NCBI GenBank assembly: GCA_023432655.1
Contig: JAEYUK010000318.1
Location: 1-15,712, forward strand
Source: Pseudomonadota bacterium
GTDB lineage: Bacteria; Bdellovibrionota; Bacteriovoracia; Bacteriovoracales; Bacteriovoracaceae
Direction: 5' to 3'
DNA: 15,712 nt
Positions 13,822-15,712 of the stretch are shown in pieces (position 1 is the stretch's first letter; each line of letters starts with the position of its first letter). The notes beneath the pieces are model-generated. The model was not told the DNA's origin. It did no database searches and was given only the letters and a program-made list of their open reading frames with translations. The translations under genes and the position numbers were made by a program.

Positions 13822-14661
13822 ATGTTCTCCCGATTCCTCATCCTTCTATTCATCGTGAGCTGCTCGACCAGTAAACCGACTCCTTACCAAAAAGAAAAAA
13901 AGAAAGAAGGTTATCGCGATCAGACCTATGAAGAATTACGTGTCTCAAGCTTCAGGGCGAATTCCAACACCAAAAAAGATCGAGCGATCTTATATGCGGA
14001 ATTCCGGGCGATTGATCAATGTCTGAGCGAAGGAAAAAAACACGCTAATCTTATTGATGTTCAGGATAAAACAGTTGAGAAAGAAATAACCAAGAGTACC
14101 GGCGGCGCCTGGGGTCCCTCCATTTACGGGGGGGCCTATCCTTATTATAGTCGTTATTCCACTATCGGAGTAGGAATAGATTATAGCACGATTTCAACCA
14201 ACAGCTGGAAGGAGACGATGATCTTTCCCCACATAGAAGTTTATTACACCTGTTCCGAGCAGATTTATCGACCGAGAGTGGGATTTAAAGAATTAAACGC
14301 AGAAGAAATAAAACACCTGGTGAAAGACGTTAAAGGTGCACTCCAGATAGAAAAGATTATGGACAATTCTCCTAACAAGGATCGGTTCGAATCTGGTGAT
14401 ATTATTCTCAAGGCCCGGGGTAAGAGAATAGAAAAAGTTTATGAACTCATAAGTTTATTTACTGCTTCTCAAAGAGAAGTTTCTCTGGAGATTTTAAGAG
14501 AAGGTGAAAGAAAAAGGGTTACCATGAATTCGTCAGATGTGACCGAGGAAGTCGCTCTGGCCGAAACTGAAAAGATAAAAGCGGCCTGCCAGGATAAGAA
14601 AATTAAAAAGTATAACGAAAAGTCGGAACTATTAAATAATAAACTTTGTAAGACCATGTGA
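13822..14661 (+). CDS. PDZ-domain lipoprotein
   Basis: 279 residues. MFSRFLILLFIVSC is a short type II signal peptide with Cys14 lipidated. Residues about 30-80 (GYRDQTYEELRVSSFRANSNTKKDRAILYAEFRAIDQC) resemble the N-terminal module of CC0125/CC1285-type lipoproteins. Residues 93-125 are Gly/Tyr/Ser-rich. Residues about 158-237 are a PDZ domain: ALQIEKIMDNSPNKDRFESGDIILKARGKRI is the usual carboxylate-loop to GD-I-x-x-x-x-G pattern, then a helix and VSLEILREGERKRVTM. No protease domain is attached, so it should bind C-termini or act as a scaffold at the envelope. A GGAGGAGG site gives strong initiation after a terminator-bearing leader. Its stop overlaps the next start by one base (TGATG), which suggests translational coupling to the lipase maturation factor. 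Confidence 0.75.
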   Translation: MFSRFLILLFIVSCSTSKPTPYQKEKKKEGYRDQTYEELRVSSFRANSNTKKDRAILYAEFRAIDQCLSEGKKHANLIDVQDKTVEKEITKSTGGAWGPSIYGGAYPYYSRYSTIGVGIDYSTISTNSWKETMIFPHIEVYYTCSEQIYRPRVGFKELNAEEIKHLVKDVKGALQIEKIMDNSPNKDRFESGDIILKARGKRIEKVYELISLFTASQREVSLEILREGERKRVTMNSSDVTEEVALAETEKIKAACQDKKIKKYNEKSELLNNKLCKTM

Positions 14662-15712
14662 TGAGTGAATTCTTATCGGCCCCTCAATATTATCTTGCCC
14701 GTCTCTTCTTTGATCGAGGGCTTGCACTTCTTTATTTTGTGGCCTTCCTCAGTGCTTTTAATCAGTTTCCCTCCCTACTTGGGGAGCGTGGTCTTCTTCC
14801 TGTGCCGGATTATATTAAGCGAGTCAGTTTTCGTGTCTCACCCGGTCTTTTTCACTGGAGATACAGTGATTCACTTTTAAGGTTTGTCTGTCTTGTTGGG
14901 ATGATGCTTTCCTTGTTTTTGTTTTCAGGGCTTTTTGATTCGGCTCCTATTGGCCTTCATGTGGGCACCTGGCTCACTCTTTATTTTCTATACTTATCAA
15001 TTGTTAATGTTGGTCAGGAGTTTTATGGTTTTGGCTGGGAGACAATGCTTCTTGAAGCAGGTTTTTTTGCCGCCTTCATGGGGCCGTCTTGGGTTACACC
15101 CTCTTGGATACCTATTCTCATTCTACGCTGGATGCTTTTCCGCACTGAACTGGGGGCAGGCCTCATTAAACTACGAGGTGATTCTTGCTGGAGGGATTTT
15201 ACCTGTTTGTATTTTCACCATGAAACACAGCCCCTTCCAAATCCTTTAAGTCGCTTTTTTCATTTTAGGCCCAAATGGTTGCATCGTGCGGGGGGGGGAT
15301 TTAGTCACTTCTGTCAATTGGTCGCCCCCTTTGGTCTCTTTCTACCTCAACCCATTGCCGGGATGGCCGGAATTTTTCTCATTATTCACCAATTAGTTTT
15401 AGTTATAAGTGGAAATTACTCCTGGCTTAATTGGTTAACCATTATGCTGGGGCTTCTGGCGATTCCTAATATCAATCCGCCTGGAATTCTCCTCGCACCG
15501 AGGCCTTGGTGGTTTGAAGCTCTTCAATATGGTCTCTTCGTTCTGGCGCTTTTTCTTAGTTATAGACCTTTTCTTAATCTCTTCTCTCCTCGTCAGTTTA
15601 TGAATTATTGCTGGAACCGGTGGCATTTGGTGGGTGCCTATGGTGCCTTTGGGAGTGTTACAAAGGAGCGCTATGAAGTGATTATTGAGGGTAGTTCAAG
15701 TGAGTACCAAGA
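14661..15712 (+). CDS. Lipase maturation factor family membrane protein (3' truncated)
   Basis: The frame is open from the ATG at 14661 to the window edge: 350 codons and no stop. The protein starts MSEFLSAPQYYLARLFFDRG and has several membrane helices. Family-typical segments, in order: GQEFYGFGWETMLLEAGFFAAF, RWMLFRTELGAGLIKLRGD, then CWRDFTC-YFHHETQPLPNPLS, LVAPFGLF, SGNYSWLNWLT and YGAFGSVTKERYEVIIEG. These match the LMF1 family, whose animal members help lipases fold in the ER; bacterial members presumably act in the inner membrane on exported enzymes. No independent Shine-Dalgarno is evident, so initiation likely depends on the upstream PDZ lipoprotein gene (TGATG overlap). A run of nine G at 15290-15298 encodes Gly-Gly-Gly where hydrophobic residues would be expected, yet the frame is intact on both sides. 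Confidence 0.88.
   Translation, partial: MSEFLSAPQYYLARLFFDRGLALLYFVAFLSAFNQFPSLLGERGLLPVPDYIKRVSFRVSPGLFHWRYSDSLLRFVCLVGMMLSLFLFSGLFDSAPIGLHVGTWLTLYFLYLSIVNVGQEFYGFGWETMLLEAGFFAAFMGPSWVTPSWIPILILRWMLFRTELGAGLIKLRGDSCWRDFTCLYFHHETQPLPNPLSRFFHFRPKWLHRAGGGFSHFCQLVAPFGLFLPQPIAGMAGIFLIIHQLVLVISGNYSWLNWLTIMLGLLAIPNINPPGILLAPRPWWFEALQYGLFVLALFLSYRPFLNLFSPRQFMNYCWNRWHLVGAYGAFGSVTKERYEVIIEGSSSEYQ

Noticed and set aside
14665..15249. Two hydrophobic plus-strand ORFs (14665-14880 and 14935-15249)
   Set aside because: They are out-of-frame readings of the lipase maturation factor gene, whose true frame stays open from 14661 to the window end and matches the family throughout.
15240..15310. Frameshift in the lipase maturation factor gene at the poly-G run
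   Set aside because: Translation on both sides of the run is in the same frame and matches family motifs with normal spacing, so the gene is not broken.

Overview
The window looks like chromosomal DNA of a moderately AT-rich Gram-negative bacterium. The best guess is a predatory or predator-related member of the Bdellovibrionota (Bacteriovorax/Peredibacter-like). This is inferred from the gene mix, not from a marker gene: many small exported proteins and lipoproteins, a metzincin lipoprotein protease, a secreted protein-glutaminase-like enzyme, a DUF481 outer-membrane protein and a CIO-type cytochrome bd. No rRNA, tRNA, insertion sequence, phage gene or CRISPR array is visible.

Layout. 1-789 is the 3' part of a tandem universal stress protein. 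It is followed tail to tail by a small exported protein (786-1205, minus). A class II glutamine amidotransferase (1284-2087, minus) and a predicted SAM-dependent methyltransferase (2115-2789, plus) are divergent, only 27 bp apart. A DUF481 outer-membrane protein (2847-3548) ends at a strong bidirectional terminator shared with a minus-strand operon. In that operon a protein-glutaminase-like enzyme (4730-5572) overlaps a Ser-Gly-rich lipoprotein with a canonical EF-hand loop (3586-4743). Plus-strand genes follow: a small exported protein with a TTG start (5762-6274), a BON-domain protein (6333-6794) and a NodB polysaccharide deacetylase (6833-7693). cydAB (9979 to 7671, minus) encode a bd-type quinol oxidase. 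Upstream on the same strand is a large zinc metalloprotease lipoprotein (10056-12296). 12589-13561 holds three very small envelope proteins. The window ends with a PDZ lipoprotein (13822-14661) coupled to a lipase maturation factor gene that runs off the end (14661-15712).

How the genes fit together. Most act in the envelope: outer-membrane and lipoproteins, cell-wall or polysaccharide deacetylation, surface proteolysis and deamidation, exported-protein folding. Alongside these are respiratory and stress functions (bd oxidase, universal stress protein, BON). The pairings with real operon evidence are glutaminase plus EF-hand lipoprotein (14-bp overlap), cydA plus cydB (ATGA overlap) and PDZ lipoprotein plus lipase maturation factor (TGATG overlap).

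Non-coding structure. Two consecutive genes (BON and deacetylase) have start regions inside predicted RNA hairpins. A canonical terminator sits directly before the PDZ lipoprotein with no upstream gene on that strand. The methyltransferase has a promoter placed so that its mRNA should be nearly leaderless. No gene-free stretch exceeds 300 bases. The two longest are 12297-12588 (promoter, dyad, hairpin) and 13562-13821 (hairpins, promoter, terminator).
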